Shown here: positions 8,761-18,586 of the stretch, in pieces
How positions within the stretch are numbered: position 1 is the first letter of the stretch
Layout: the number at the start of each line of letters is the position of its first letter
Assembly: GCA_027076325.1 (NCBI GenBank)
Contig: JALTJZ010000011.1
Coordinates: 124,001-188,000, forward strand
Length of the DNA: 64,000 nucleotides
Reading direction: 5' to 3'
Source: Chromatiales bacterium
Lineage (GTDB): Bacteria; Pseudomonadota; Gammaproteobacteria; UBA6429; Thiohalophilaceae
Program-made: the position numbers and the translations under genes
The notes under the pieces: model-generated
What the model saw: the letters and a program-made list of their open reading frames with translations, nothing else
The model's database searches: none
Told to the model about the DNA's origin: nothing

Positions 8761-11076
8761 ATGCAAGACTCTCTTTTTAGCACGGAACCTGAATACCAAG
8801 CTCCGCAAACCGGAAAACAGCCGGAAAAGACACTATCGATTCAGGTCGCTGTGCCTAAGCCCTTGCGTTCACTTTTTGATTACAGGGTCACGCAACAACA
8901 AATCAACAAACTGCAACCGGGCATGCGGGTAAAAGTGCCCTTTGGCCGGCAGCAACTTATTGGTATTGTGATTCACACCGATAAAACCAGCCGTTATGCC
9001 AGCCACAAGCTCAAATCCATTATCGAAATTATTGATAGCGCGCCCTGCCTGGGCAACAACATTCTAAAATTACTTCAATGGGTAAGCCGCTACTATCAGC
9101 ACCCTGTTGGAGAAGTATTTTCACACGCATTACCGGCGTTACTGCGGCAGGGCAAGCCTCGGTTGCCCATTACCGAAAACACGTGGCAGCTTACTGCACA
9201 CGGTCTTAGCACCGACTCTGCAAGCCTCGGCCGCGCTATTAAACAACGCCAGATTTTAGACTTTCTAAAGCAGGCAGCAGAACGTAATCGTGCTGCACAA
9301 ACAGCCCGCCAGTTCAACCAGCAATGGGACAACTGGCGTGATGCGATGCATCGACTTGAAGAAAAAGGCCTGGTCACACAAACCCAGCAAGTGTCTATTT
9401 TTTCCAATGCGGTAAAACCCACCACCACGGCATTACACAATTTAAATCTGGAGCAACAGCAAGCCGCCGACACAATTAGCGCCGCGCTTGGCCAGCACCA
9501 GGCCTTTTTACTTGAAGGTATTACCGGCAGCGGCAAAACCGAAGTTTATATGCAAGTAATTAAAGAGGTGCTTAAACAAGGGCAGCAAGTATTGGTGCTG
9601 GTGCCGGAAATTGGTTTGACCCCGCAACTGGTTGAACGCTTTGAGCGCCATCTTAATAGCCATGTTGCGGTGTTACATTCGTCGATGAATGACACTGAAC
9701 GGCTGAATAACTGGCTGGCAGTACAGGACGATAACGATGACAACCGTGCCCGAGTACTCATTGGCACGCGCTCAGCGGTGTTTACACCGTTTAAAAATTT
9801 AGGTTTGATTTTAATCGACGAAGAACATGACCTGTCCTTAAAGCAACAAGACGGTTTACGTTATTCTGCACGCGATGTGGCCATTATGCGTGCCCACAAT
9901 GCCAATATCCCGATTATACTCGGCTCGGCAACACCTTCACTAGAAACCTTATACAACGCGCACCAGCAACGTTACACCCACCTGGTACTAAAACAACGTG
10001 CTGGCAAAGCCATCCTCCCCGATATTCATTTACTCGATGTACGCAGCCAGAAACTGGAACACGGCTTATCGGCACAACTGATCCAACGTATCCACGCGCA
10101 TCTGGAGCAAGGTAATCAGGCCTTATTATTTTTAAACCGGCGCGGCTTTGCCCCGGTGCTTATGTGTTATGAGTGTGGCTGGTTATCCCATTGCCCGCGC
10201 TGTGATGCCTACCTCACCCTGCACCAGCGCGCACAACAATTGCGTTGCCACCACTGCGGCAGTGAAACACGTATCCCACAAGCCTGTCCCGAATGCCAGA
10301 GCAATGGTACACAAAGCAAACTTAACCCCGTTGGCCTCGGCACCGAACGGGTGGAAGAAGCGCTGGCTGAACGCTTCCCGGAGAAAACCATTTTGAGAAT
10401 CGACCGCGACAGCACCCGCAAAAAAGGGGCGCTGGAAGGCAAGCTACAACAAGCCAAAGACGGTAATATCGACATTCTACTCGGCACCCAGATGCTGGCC
10501 AAAGGCCACCACTTTCCACGCGTTACTCTGGTGGGTATATTAAGCGCCGACCAGGGTTTATACAGCGCCGACTTCCGTGCCAGCGAACGCATGGGGCAGT
10601 TAATTTTACAAGTGGCCGGCCGCGCCGGGCGCGAACAACAAAAAGGCGAAGTGCTAATCCAGACCTGCCACCCGGAAAACCCCTTACTACGCGACTTGCA
10701 ACATCACAGCTACCCGGATTTTTGCAAAGACCTGTTCAACGAGCGTGAACAGGCACAGTTACCACCCTACACATACCATGTGCTTATACGTGCAGAAGCA
10801 GTGGATGAAAACGCCCCCATCGAATTTCTGCAAGCGGCTAAAAACACTTGCCCTGCTATCGAGAATAAAGATCCGAACAGCGTTGAAATTTTCGGCCCCT
10901 TCCCCGCGCCCATGACACGTCGCGCAGGCCGGTATCGTTATCAGATGCTTTGCCAGTCAAATAACCGAAAAGATTTACAGCAACGCATGTACCACTGGCT
11001 ACCATTAATCGAAAAACTCCCTAATCGGAAAAAAGTAAGATGGTCGGTAGACGTGGATCCACAGGAAATGTTTTAA
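8761..11076 (+). CDS. priA: Primosomal replication restart helicase PriA
   Basis: A 771-residue superfamily 2 helicase that recognises stalled forks and reloads the replisome. The N-terminal DNA-binding domain begins near residue 27 (VAVPKPLRSLFDYRV). The Walker A motif GITGSGKTEVY is near residue 255, the Walker B/DEEH motif LILIDEEHD near 355. The zinc-binding insert contains CYECGWLSHCPRCDAY and CHHCG...CPEC (eight cysteines). Motifs V and VI follow (ILLGTQMLAKGHHFPRVTL and QVAGRAGR). Length is standard for the family. The ATG at 8761 gives a short N-terminal lead before the domain. In related genomes argS follows priA closely; here 21 kb lies between. Confidence 0.97.
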   Translation: MQDSLFSTEPEYQAPQTGKQPEKTLSIQVAVPKPLRSLFDYRVTQQQINKLQPGMRVKVPFGRQQLIGIVIHTDKTSRYASHKLKSIIEIIDSAPCLGNNILKLLQWVSRYYQHPVGEVFSHALPALLRQGKPRLPITENTWQLTAHGLSTDSASLGRAIKQRQILDFLKQAAERNRAAQTARQFNQQWDNWRDAMHRLEEKGLVTQTQQVSIFSNAVKPTTTALHNLNLEQQQAADTISAALGQHQAFLLEGITGSGKTEVYMQVIKEVLKQGQQVLVLVPEIGLTPQLVERFERHLNSHVAVLHSSMNDTERLNNWLAVQDDNDDNRARVLIGTRSAVFTPFKNLGLILIDEEHDLSLKQQDGLRYSARDVAIMRAHNANIPIILGSATPSLETLYNAHQQRYTHLVLKQRAGKAILPDIHLLDVRSQKLEHGLSAQLIQRIHAHLEQGNQALLFLNRRGFAPVLMCYECGWLSHCPRCDAYLTLHQRAQQLRCHHCGSETRIPQACPECQSNGTQSKLNPVGLGTERVEEALAERFPEKTILRIDRDSTRKKGALEGKLQQAKDGNIDILLGTQMLAKGHHFPRVTLVGILSADQGLYSADFRASERMGQLILQVAGRAGREQQKGEVLIQTCHPENPLLRDLQHHSYPDFCKDLFNEREQAQLPPYTYHVLIRAEAVDENAPIEFLQAAKNTCPAIENKDPNSVEIFGPFPAPMTRRAGRYRYQMLCQSNNRKDLQQRMYHWLPLIEKLPNRKKVRWSVDVDPQEMF

Positions 11077-11187
11077 CACTGAAGAAAAAACAATTAATAG
11101 CCCTGGTTTGTATAGAGAAAAGACACGATCAAACCAGAACCTGTGGACTTTTTTCCTAACTTAACCTCATATTGACATAATAAGGCA

Positions 11188-11216
11188 GGATTACCATTTG
11201 GTAATCCACTGGTAAT
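11188..11216 (+). promoter_or_regulatory. Palindrome plus direct repeat, candidate response-regulator operator
   Basis: GGATTACC (11188-11195) is mirrored by GGTAATCC (11200-11207). GGTAAT recurs at 11211, exactly 11 bases after the first copy, one helical turn apart, as OmpR-family regulators prefer. A TTGACA lies at 11172-11177. The site is 86 bases before the outer-membrane protein gene, which is followed by a two-component system. Binding by that regulator is inference. Confidence 0.35.
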
Positions 11217-11301
11217 GTTTAAATGATTTATATCTTATAAAATTACTTTTTCTAGTTTTTAACATCAGGTTATCAACCTTAAGGGTAAAGAGGAAAATAG
11301 T

Positions 11302-12243
11302 ATGCCATATCAGATATGTAAAAAATGGTTTTTTGTCGCTGTTTGTATTTTAATTTATGGCCTGCCATCTGCTGCCTTTGCCAGTCCTACAGATGTAACT
11401 GACTTTCCTCACCATACTGAAAGTAGTATCGAAATAGAATATTTCAATATAGAAGATTCAATGTCGAACACCAGTAACACGCAAGTAGGAACATCGGGGA
11501 TCATTATTCAAACTGAATTTGAAGCAGGTAATAACAAAGTTTTTTCATTTAATTATGAGCGCTGGAACTATAACTGGGCAAACCCGGACAGCCTTCCTTT
11601 TATTTCTGGTTCAGGCGGCACCCCCTGGAACACTTTCAATACACTACAGTTTGGCATGGCTTATGAACAAGAAATAAATGATAAATGGGAATTTAATTAT
11701 TATGCTGAAGCCGAATCTTCTTTTGAAAAAGAAACACGTGGCTCCAATGAATATGAGATAGGTATCGATTTTATTTATGAACCCTCCAAAACATGGGCTT
11801 ATACATTCAATATTAATTTAGAATACCTCGATGCAACGGGCGGTGCGCTTGGTGCCGACCTGGAAATAGAATGGAACCATCACAAAAAAGATGGCTGGTC
11901 GGGTGAGTTTGAAATAAGCAGTGAATTTCCGGAAACAAGTTTAACTTATCACTTTACCAAATCTATTTCGACCACTATGTTTTATAATGAAAGTGGTACC
12001 AGTACGATTAGGCTCTCTGACAGCAGCCCGGTAACGGGCATGCAAGGTGGTTATTTTGAAGATGAGTACAATAGCCTTGGCTTTCGGTTTGATTATGAGT
12101 TTGCACATGAAAGTTACGTGTCGTTCTTGTTCCAGCAAAACACGGGGAGAAATTTCTCATTTGTTGACAGAGCCGGGGTAGAAACAGCATACGAGTTTTC
12201 TGATACGAACGAAGCCGCAATTAAATTTAAATATACCTTTTAG
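11302..12243 (+). CDS. Outer-membrane beta-barrel protein of unknown function
   Basis: A 313-residue protein with signal peptide (residues 1-28, ending AAFA). The mature chain has alternating hydrophobic and aromatic residues typical of beta strands (FSFNYERWNYNW, EFNYYAEAES, YTFNINLEYLD) and ends in a terminal Phe (FKYTF), the usual signature for insertion by the Bam machinery. About 10-12 strands can be guessed. I cannot assign a family. GAGG lies before the ATG. The gene precedes, in the same direction and after 132 bases, a response regulator and kinase, so it may be their target or sensor partner. Confidence 0.65.
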   Translation: MPYQICKKWFFVAVCILIYGLPSAAFASPTDVTDFPHHTESSIEIEYFNIEDSMSNTSNTQVGTSGIIIQTEFEAGNNKVFSFNYERWNYNWANPDSLPFISGSGGTPWNTFNTLQFGMAYEQEINDKWEFNYYAEAESSFEKETRGSNEYEIGIDFIYEPSKTWAYTFNINLEYLDATGGALGADLEIEWNHHKKDGWSGEFEISSEFPETSLTYHFTKSISTTMFYNESGTSTIRLSDSSPVTGMQGGYFEDEYNSLGFRFDYEFAHESYVSFLFQQNTGRNFSFVDRAGVETAYEFSDTNEAAIKFKYTF

Positions 12244-12375
12244 CCCATATCAACTTAAGGGGCTGGCAATCATCAAAACACAATAATAATGTTAAACTGC
12301 ACCATGAAGAGAAAAAACTATCATGTTTAAAAAATATGATACCACCTTTATATTAAAACCGGAAAACTGGCTGTA

Positions 12376-13053
12376 ATGAGAATTTTGCTTATTGAAGATG
12401 ATCAGGTCATTGCAAACTTTATTGTTAAGGGGTTAAAAGAAGCAGGCTATTGCGTCGACCATACTACTGATGGACTTGAGGGGCTGGATCTTGCACTCAA
12501 TAATAACTACGATATAAACATTATTGATATTATGCTACCAAAACTGGATGGTTTGTCGATTATAGAAAGAATGCGCAAACATAAGATCGAAACACCGGTT
12601 ATTATTCTCAGCGCTAAACGCTCTATTGATGACCGCGTAAAAGGACTGCAAAGTGGTGGTGATGACTACCTTATTAAACCGTTTTCATTTAGTGAATTAT
12701 TAGCGCGCATACAAGCACATTTACGACGATTCACTAATGTGACTGAAACCACACAGTTAACTATTCATGGTTTGTCACTTGATTTATTGGCACGAACAGT
12801 CACTCGCGAAGGAAAAAAAATAGACTTACAACCCAAAGAGTTTACACTTCTGGAATATCTTATGCGCAACGCCGGGAATATTGTTTCAAAAACCATGATT
12901 ATAGAACGCGTCTGGAATTATAATTTTGACCCGCAAACCAATGTCGTCGAAGCACGCATGAGTAAACTTAGAGAAAAGCTGGACAAAAATTTTAATACCT
13001 CTTTAATTCACACCATACGTGGCCTTGGTTACGTCTTTAAAAAAGAAGAATGA
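12376..13053 (+). CDS. OmpR-family response regulator
   Basis: A 225-residue two-domain regulator. The receiver domain (1-115) has the acidic pair Asp8/Asp9, phospho-acceptor Asp51 in NIIDIMLPKLDG, Ser in LSAKR and Lys in LIKPFSF. The winged-helix DNA-binding domain (about 125-222) shows LQPKEFTLLEYLMRNAG and TIRGLGYVF, diagnostic of OmpR/PhoB. Closest in style to CusR/CopR-type regulators, which respond to metals, though that cannot be decided from motifs. The kinase gene overlaps its end by four bases, so the pair is translationally coupled. Confidence 0.93.
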   Translation: MRILLIEDDQVIANFIVKGLKEAGYCVDHTTDGLEGLDLALNNNYDINIIDIMLPKLDGLSIIERMRKHKIETPVIILSAKRSIDDRVKGLQSGGDDYLIKPFSFSELLARIQAHLRRFTNVTETTQLTIHGLSLDLLARTVTREGKKIDLQPKEFTLLEYLMRNAGNIVSKTMIIERVWNYNFDPQTNVVEARMSKLREKLDKNFNTSLIHTIRGLGYVFKKEE

Positions 13054-14438
13054 TTCATCTCCCTAATACGCTGGCATTCAGACTAACCTTTTGGTATACA
13101 CTGGTTGTTATTGCTTTAATAACAATCGTTTTTTATGCCTCTTATTTTTCTCTCAAAAAAACATTAGACCAGAATCTGGAGTACGATTTACTTGAGGATA
13201 TTATCGAGTTTCAAATATTGTACAAAAACGAAGGTCTGGAGGGTGTTAAGCAGGAAATCGAACGAGAAATGGACCTGGTGGAAGAGCAAAAAATCTTTTT
13301 TCAGTTGTATGCCAGAGATGGCTCACGCATTTATAGTTCTGACTTGTCGCACTGGCAATTCTTACCTGAAAATAAGCATCTCATTAAACAGGTATTTTCC
13401 AGCAAAAAATTTATTTTTCAAACCATCGATATTCAGGGAACGGAATACAAAGCTAAAACCATCTACAATTTAATCACACCTGATATTCTACTGTATACCG
13501 GTGAATCAACCGAAGACATACAGGAAACAATGACATTATTATCAAATGTCTTTATCACCATGTTTTTAATTGTTATTCCCTTTGCTTTTGTTATTGGCTG
13601 GTTAATGGCCAGGCGTGCTGTCAAAGGGATAAAAGAAGTAAGCCGTGTTGCCTCTGAAATAGAAAAAGGAAAGTTAGATAGACGTGTTTCTGTCTCTGCA
13701 CAGGGAAATGAAATTACCCAACTTGTGAATACATTCAATGCCATGCTCGACAGGATAAGAGCATTGATAACCGAGATAAAAGAAATGACCGATAACATTG
13801 CCCACGACCTACGCAGCCCATTGGCACGAATAAGAGCAATCTCTGAATTGGCATTATCAAATAACAACACTCCACACGAATTCAAGTCGGCAGCATCGGA
13901 TACTATAGAAGAGTGCGACCGGTTATTACAAATGATTAATTCAACACTTGATGTTGCCGAGGCAGAAGCCGATGCATTTCAAACACCAAAACAAAAAGTG
14001 GACATGTCACAACTGGTTATTGATGCCTGCGAACTTTTTGAAGCAATGGCCGAACAAAAAAATATTAAGCTGACTTGTCAACCGGAAAACAATTGTTACC
14101 TTTACGGCAACATCCAGAACCTGCAACGCATGTTAGCCAATATCCTGGATAACGCCATAAAATATACCCCGAAAAATGGCCAGATAGATGTTGTTTTAAC
14201 CTGCACCCGCCAGCAAATCGAAATTAGAGTGCGGGATACCGGCATGGGGATCCCTGAAAACGATCAGGCACGGGTATTTGAGCGTTTTTATCGCTGCGAT
14301 CAGAGTCGAACTCACGATGGATGTGGCCTGGGACTTAGTTTTTCCAGAGCCGTTGCCCGCGCCCACGGTGGTGATATTATTCTGCACAGCCACTTAAAAA
14401 AAGGCAGCCGTTTTACCATTGAGTTGCCTGTTACATAA
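13050..14438 (+). CDS. HAMP-domain sensor histidine kinase
   Basis: A 462-residue inner-membrane kinase. Two membrane helices (about 12-34 and 168-188) enclose a periplasmic sensor of about 130 residues, followed by HAMP (about 189-240), the phospho-acceptor His near residue 252 in NIAHDLRSPLAR, the N box NILDNAIKYTP, G1 DTGMGIP, F box FERFYR and G2 GLGLSF. The order and H-box sequence match the CusS/CopS/IrlS subgroup. It forms a two-gene unit with the regulator. The signal is unknown, but metal genes elsewhere in the same accessory block would be consistent with a metal. Confidence 0.92.
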   Translation: MIHLPNTLAFRLTFWYTLVVIALITIVFYASYFSLKKTLDQNLEYDLLEDIIEFQILYKNEGLEGVKQEIEREMDLVEEQKIFFQLYARDGSRIYSSDLSHWQFLPENKHLIKQVFSSKKFIFQTIDIQGTEYKAKTIYNLITPDILLYTGESTEDIQETMTLLSNVFITMFLIVIPFAFVIGWLMARRAVKGIKEVSRVASEIEKGKLDRRVSVSAQGNEITQLVNTFNAMLDRIRALITEIKEMTDNIAHDLRSPLARIRAISELALSNNNTPHEFKSAASDTIEECDRLLQMINSTLDVAEAEADAFQTPKQKVDMSQLVIDACELFEAMAEQKNIKLTCQPENNCYLYGNIQNLQRMLANILDNAIKYTPKNGQIDVVLTCTRQQIEIRVRDTGMGIPENDQARVFERFYRCDQSRTHDGCGLGLSFSRAVARAHGGDIILHSHLKKGSRFTIELPVT

Positions 14439-14486
14439 TATAAAAAGGCGCACCCCAATAAGCCACTTCCTGTTAATAAACAAAAA

Positions 14487-14522
14487 ACAGGGGAGATATA
14501 CTATTAAGCATATCTCCCCTGT
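14487..14522 (-). terminator. Rho-independent terminator of the repeat lipoprotein gene
   Basis: ACAGGGGAGATAT (14487-14499) and ATATCTCCCCTGT (14510-14522) are a perfect 13-base inverted repeat with a 10-base loop. On the minus strand it is followed by T6. It may also stop reading from the kinase gene on the plus strand, though no good T run follows there. Confidence 0.88.
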
Positions 14523-14552
14523 AAATTGAGAACATTTTTAAGATATGTTTAT

Positions 14553-17500
14553 CTATTGCCAAATCACTGTTGTGACAATAGAAACCGTGCCGGTACCCGC
14601 GGCCACCGTGGCAGTCGACATGGCGGTCAGGCTGCCGTCACTACCAACACTGTATTGCGATACTGTGCTGCCACTGTAATTTGCCGTATAGGCATACTTA
14701 CCTGTGGGATCAACGGTAATGGCAACTGGGGCTGCTGCCGTAGCCACGGTGGGCGTGGCCATAAGACTCAAGCTGCCATCACTGCCAATGCTGTATTGTG
14801 ACACGGTGTTGTCCGTTTGATTTGTCACATAAACAAACCGACCTGTTGGATCGAGGGTGATGGAACGGGGACCTGTGCCCGTGGCCACCGTGGCGGGGGT
14901 CATGGCACTCAAACTACCGTCACTACCGACGTTGTATTGCGACACGGTGTTGTCATCATAATTCACCACATAGGCATATTGACCTGTCGGATCGAGCACG
15001 GTAAACCATGATGCAGCTCCCGTCGCCACCGTAGGGGTAGCCAATGGACTGAGGCTACCATCGTTGCCAATGCTGTATTGCGATACCGTGTTGTCCGCAA
15101 GGTTGGTTACATAGGCATATTGGCCAGCGGGATCGACAGTAATTGCAACTGGATTGGTGCCTGCCGCTACTGTCGGTGTCGCCATCGCCGTCAGGCTACC
15201 ATCACTGCCAATACTGTATTGCGACACACTACCAGCGCCACCATTATTATAATTTACCGCATAAGCAAATCGACCGGTAGGGTCAACGGTAATAGCTATT
15301 GGACTCACACCCGTGGCTACCGTAGGCACAGTCATAGCGCTCAGGCTACCATCACTGCCAACGCTGTATTGAGACACGGTGTCACTATTGTAATTCGCCA
15401 CGTAGGCATAGCGACCCTGCTGGTCAACGGCAACAGAAAAGGGATTGGTTCCTGTCGCCACAGTGAAGGTGGTCATGGCGCTCAGGCTACCATCACTGCC
15501 AACATTGTATTGCGATACCGTATTATCAGTGTAGTTCGCCACATAGGCATAGCGGGCGCCACTTTGTACCGCGGTTGTGCCCTTGATCATGGCCAGTGCA
15601 ACCGGACTAGCCTGTCCAGCGATTTCGCTGGCAAATAAGGCAGTCAGGCTGCCATCGCTACCAATGCTGTACTGCGACAAACTGTTACCTGACTCATTCG
15701 TCACATAAGCGAACTGACCTGTGGGATCAACAATAATAGCCGCGGGATTACTGCCGCTGGCCACGGTGGCCGTAGTCATGGCACTCAAGCTGCCATCACT
15801 GCCAACGTTGTATTGCGATACAGTATTGTCACCACTGTTTACTACATAAGCATACTGGCCTTGCGGATCAAGGGTGATGGCATTCGGGCTTGTACCCGTG
15901 GCCACCGTGGCTGTGGTCATGGCGCTCAAGCTACCATCACTACCAACGTTGTATTGCGATACGGTATTGTCACCACTGTTCACTACATAAGCATATTTGC
16001 CTGTCGAATCAACAGCGATAGCATCCGGGTTGCTACCCGCAGCCACCGTGGCTGTGGTCATGGCGCTCAAGCTACCATCACTACCAACGTTGTATTGCGA
16101 TACACTGTTGTCGCCGTTATTTGCCACATAAGCATAGCGACCCGTTAAATCAAGAACGATAGCACTCGGGCTTGTACCGGTGGCCACCGTAGCCGTTGTC
16201 ATGGCACTCAGGCTACCGTCACTACCAATATTGTATTGCGAGACAGTACCACCACCATTGTTCACCACATAAGCATACTGACTTAGCGGATCAAGGGTAA
16301 TGGAACCGGGGCTTGCACCGGTAGCAACCGTCGGCGAGGTCATGCTGGTCAGGCTCCCATTACTGCCAACATTGTATTGCGATACCGTGTTATCGCCACT
16401 GTTTACCGCATAGGCATACTGCCCTGTAAGGTCAACCGTAACCGACTGAGCACCCGTACCCGCCGCAGCCTTGCCTATGTACTTGAGCATACCGCTATCG
16501 GGATTCACCAAATAACTGGAAACAGAATTGTCCCCGCTGTCGGCGACTAAAGCAAAGCGCGGCGTCAGGCTAGCAGTTTGCAACGCTGTCGATTGAACCG
16601 CTGTGCCCGTGAGATCACCGGTTGCAGCAACCGGTGTAACTTCAAAAGTAATCTGTCTTGATGCATCTGCTAATACCAGCACATACGTTGTTGCCGTTGC
16701 CCCACTGATAGGAACTCCGTTGCGCAACCAGCGAAAAGTGCTGGTGCCTTCAAGATCACCATCTGCATCCGCATAAGTGTAGCTGCCCGTCAGGCTGTCG
16801 CCCACCTGGGCTGAACCACCATTGTCGTCAGTAATCGTAACACTGCTGGCGGTGGGTGCCGAGCTGTCAATACTTAAACCACTGGAAACAACAGCGGTGC
16901 CAGGGCTCGCACCTGCCGCAGCCACTGGCGTTACTTCAAAGCTAATCGCCTGGCCAGCATCGGCTGTTACCACGGTGTAAGTCGATGCCGTTGCGCCACT
17001 AATAGCGGTGCCATTACGCAACCAGCGAAAAGTGCTGGTGCCTTCAGTATCGCTGTCTGCATCCGCATAAGTGTAGTTACCCGTCAGGCTGTCACCCACC
17101 TGGGCTGAACCACCATTGTCGTCAGTAATCGTAACACTGCTGGCGGTAGGGGCACTGTTGACAGCCAAACCACTGGAAGCAACGGCGGTACCGGGGGTCG
17201 TACCTGCCGCAGCCACTGGCGTCACTTCAAAACGAATGGTTTGCCCGACATCGGCTGTGACTACGGTGTAAGTCGATGCCGTTGCGCCACTAATAGCGGT
17301 GCCATTACGCAACCAGCGAAAAGTGCTGGTGCCTTCAAGATCACCATCTGCATCCGCATAAGTGTAGCTGCCCGTCAGGCTGTCGCCCACCTGGGCTGAA
17401 CCACCATTGTCGTCAGTAATCGTAACACTGCTGGCGGTGGGTGCACTGTTTGTTGGCGCGGTGCTATCACCGCCGCCGCCACCACCACCACCACCACAAG

Positions 17501-17564
17501 CGGTGATAAGCACAAGCAAACCAAGTAAAACACTGCCCGTATAAAACTTCTTCAATTTTTTCAT
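14553..17564 (-). CDS. Lipoprotein with three Ig-like repeats and 14 beta-propeller repeats
   Basis: A 1003-residue envelope lipoprotein. The lipobox LITAC puts the lipidated Cys at residue 23. It is followed by nine glycines encoded by a CCN-type triplet tract (17470-17496 on the plus strand), a flexible tether. Three nearly identical 95-residue Ig/cadherin-like repeats follow (each contains TASSVTITDDNGGSAQVGDS and FRWLRNG). From about residue 330, fourteen 47-residue YVTN/lactonase-like propeller units run to the end (consensus YAYVVNSGDNTVSQYNVGSD). Unit 7 carries an 8-residue insertion before unit 8, so the array probably folds as two seven-blade propellers. GAGGGA precedes the ATG. Likely a surface binding or adhesion protein. 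No catalytic residues are evident. Confidence 0.85.
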   Translation of the reverse strand: MKKLKKFYTGSVLLGLLVLITACGGGGGGGGGDSTAPTNSAPTASSVTITDDNGGSAQVGDSLTGSYTYADADGDLEGTSTFRWLRNGTAISGATASTYTVVTADVGQTIRFEVTPVAAAGTTPGTAVASSGLAVNSAPTASSVTITDDNGGSAQVGDSLTGNYTYADADSDTEGTSTFRWLRNGTAISGATASTYTVVTADAGQAISFEVTPVAAAGASPGTAVVSSGLSIDSSAPTASSVTITDDNGGSAQVGDSLTGSYTYADADGDLEGTSTFRWLRNGVPISGATATTYVLVLADASRQITFEVTPVAATGDLTGTAVQSTALQTASLTPRFALVADSGDNSVSSYLVNPDSGMLKYIGKAAAGTGAQSVTVDLTGQYAYAVNSGDNTVSQYNVGSNGSLTSMTSPTVATGASPGSITLDPLSQYAYVVNNGGGTVSQYNIGSDGSLSAMTTATVATGTSPSAIVLDLTGRYAYVANNGDNSVSQYNVGSDGSLSAMTTATVAAGSNPDAIAVDSTGKYAYVVNSGDNTVSQYNVGSDGSLSAMTTATVATGTSPNAITLDPQGQYAYVVNSGDNTVSQYNVGSDGSLSAMTTATVASGSNPAAIIVDPTGQFAYVTNESGNSLSQYSIGSDGSLTALFASEIAGQASPVALAMIKGTTAVQSGARYAYVANYTDNTVSQYNVGSDGSLSAMTTFTVATGTNPFSVAVDQQGRYAYVANYNSDTVSQYSVGSDGSLSAMTVPTVATGVSPIAITVDPTGRFAYAVNYNNGGAGSVSQYSIGSDGSLTAMATPTVAAGTNPVAITVDPAGQYAYVTNLADNTVSQYSIGNDGSLSPLATPTVATGAASWFTVLDPTGQYAYVVNYDDNTVSQYNVGSDGSLSAMTPATVATGTGPRSITLDPTGRFVYVTNQTDNTVSQYSIGSDGSLSLMATPTVATAAAPVAITVDPTGKYAYTANYSGSTVSQYSVGSDGSLTAMSTATVAAGTGTVSIVTTVIWQ

Positions 17565-17849
17565 TGTATATCCCTCATCCCATATACATACTACTACTAA
17601 TTTTGCTGTTTAGCGTAACGCAATAACACACGTCACACATCAGCCAAAAGTATGATTTTTTAGATCCTGGGTGGAACCATAATTAGGGGGACATATACGC
17701 ACCTACTTCTGTAAATATAAAATACTACAATATAAACAACAAGTTAGCGGCCTTTCTGCCATAGGCAAAAATTTGTATAAGGCTCTTAAGCTGTGATTAC
17801 CTGCAATTTAACGAGATGCCCGCGCACCATGCACAACGGTATCTATATA

Positions 17850-18533
17850 CTAAGATTTAGAAAACCACTCAAGCGCATCCTCAGATACAAGATGGATAAA
17901 CCCACGTGATAATCGAACACATTGTTTATGCTCCAGCTCCTTAAGGATTCGACTAACCATTTCACGCGTGGTTCCAAGTTCATGTGCAAGTTTAGAGTGA
18001 GTGATTTTTAGTGCCGCACCTGAACTATTTTTAAATAACAGCCCAAGTAAACATGCCAGACGAAGTTCTAGCCGATGAAAAGTTACATCTGACACAAGTT
18101 GTACAACGTCACCCAGCCGCTGAGTTAGAACTTTAAGTAAATATCGTCGGAAGGCTTTTGATTCATCAATCGCATTTTCAAATTCATATTTACTTAGTGA
18201 CAACCCAAGCAGATCGGTTTCAGCTATTGCCACAGCCGGAAAACCTCCGCCATCCATTAAACATTGCAGACTCAGAACGCAAAGCTCACCTGGGGTAACA
18301 CGATAAAGTGTAATTTCGCGCCCACCAGGTGAATGTTTGTAAACACGCACAACACCTTCGAGCAACCACATAAAATTTCGGCATTGCTCTGTTTCCCTGA
18401 ATATACAGGTTCCCGCTGGAATATGTTTTTCCTCAGCCGATTGAAAAACTGTTAACCAATCCGAGTCAGGCTTATTTAAAATATCCATATACTGGCAAGA
18501 CAAGGTTTCGTAAAGCTCACTGCTTTTCATCAT
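17850..18533 (-). CDS. CRP/FNR-family transcription regulator
   Basis: A 227-residue regulator. The cyclic-nucleotide-binding-like beta-roll spans about 20-140 (ECRNFMWLLEGVVRVYKHSPGG is the core). A long dimer helix leads to the winged helix, whose recognition helix reads TTREMVSRILKELE. The pattern R-E-x-V-x-R is that of E. coli CRP (R-E-T-V-G-R), not FNR. No cluster of four N-terminal Cys is present, so it is not an oxygen-sensing FNR. The residues that would contact cAMP are not clearly conserved, so the ligand is uncertain. It is divergent from the multicopper oxidase relic, with a CRP-like operator between. Confidence 0.88.
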   Translation of the reverse strand: MMKSSELYETLSCQYMDILNKPDSDWLTVFQSAEEKHIPAGTCIFRETEQCRNFMWLLEGVVRVYKHSPGGREITLYRVTPGELCVLSLQCLMDGGGFPAVAIAETDLLGLSLSKYEFENAIDESKAFRRYLLKVLTQRLGDVVQLVSDVTFHRLELRLACLLGLLFKNSSGAALKITHSKLAHELGTTREMVSRILKELEHKQCVRLSRGFIHLVSEDALEWFSKS

Positions 18534-18586
18534 TAAACACCTGTTTCAATTTGACTGTTAATGTAAAAGAGGAAAACAGGGAAATA

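Noticed and set aside
14817-16148. Long open frames on the plus strand opposite the repeat lipoprotein
   Set aside because: They repeat with the same 141-base period and are low in complexity. They are shadows of the propeller array and have no start signals.
14553-16450. Regular repeats resembling a CRISPR array
   Set aside because: The repeats are 141 bases long, in frame, and translate to propeller blades; there are no short repeats with unique spacers.
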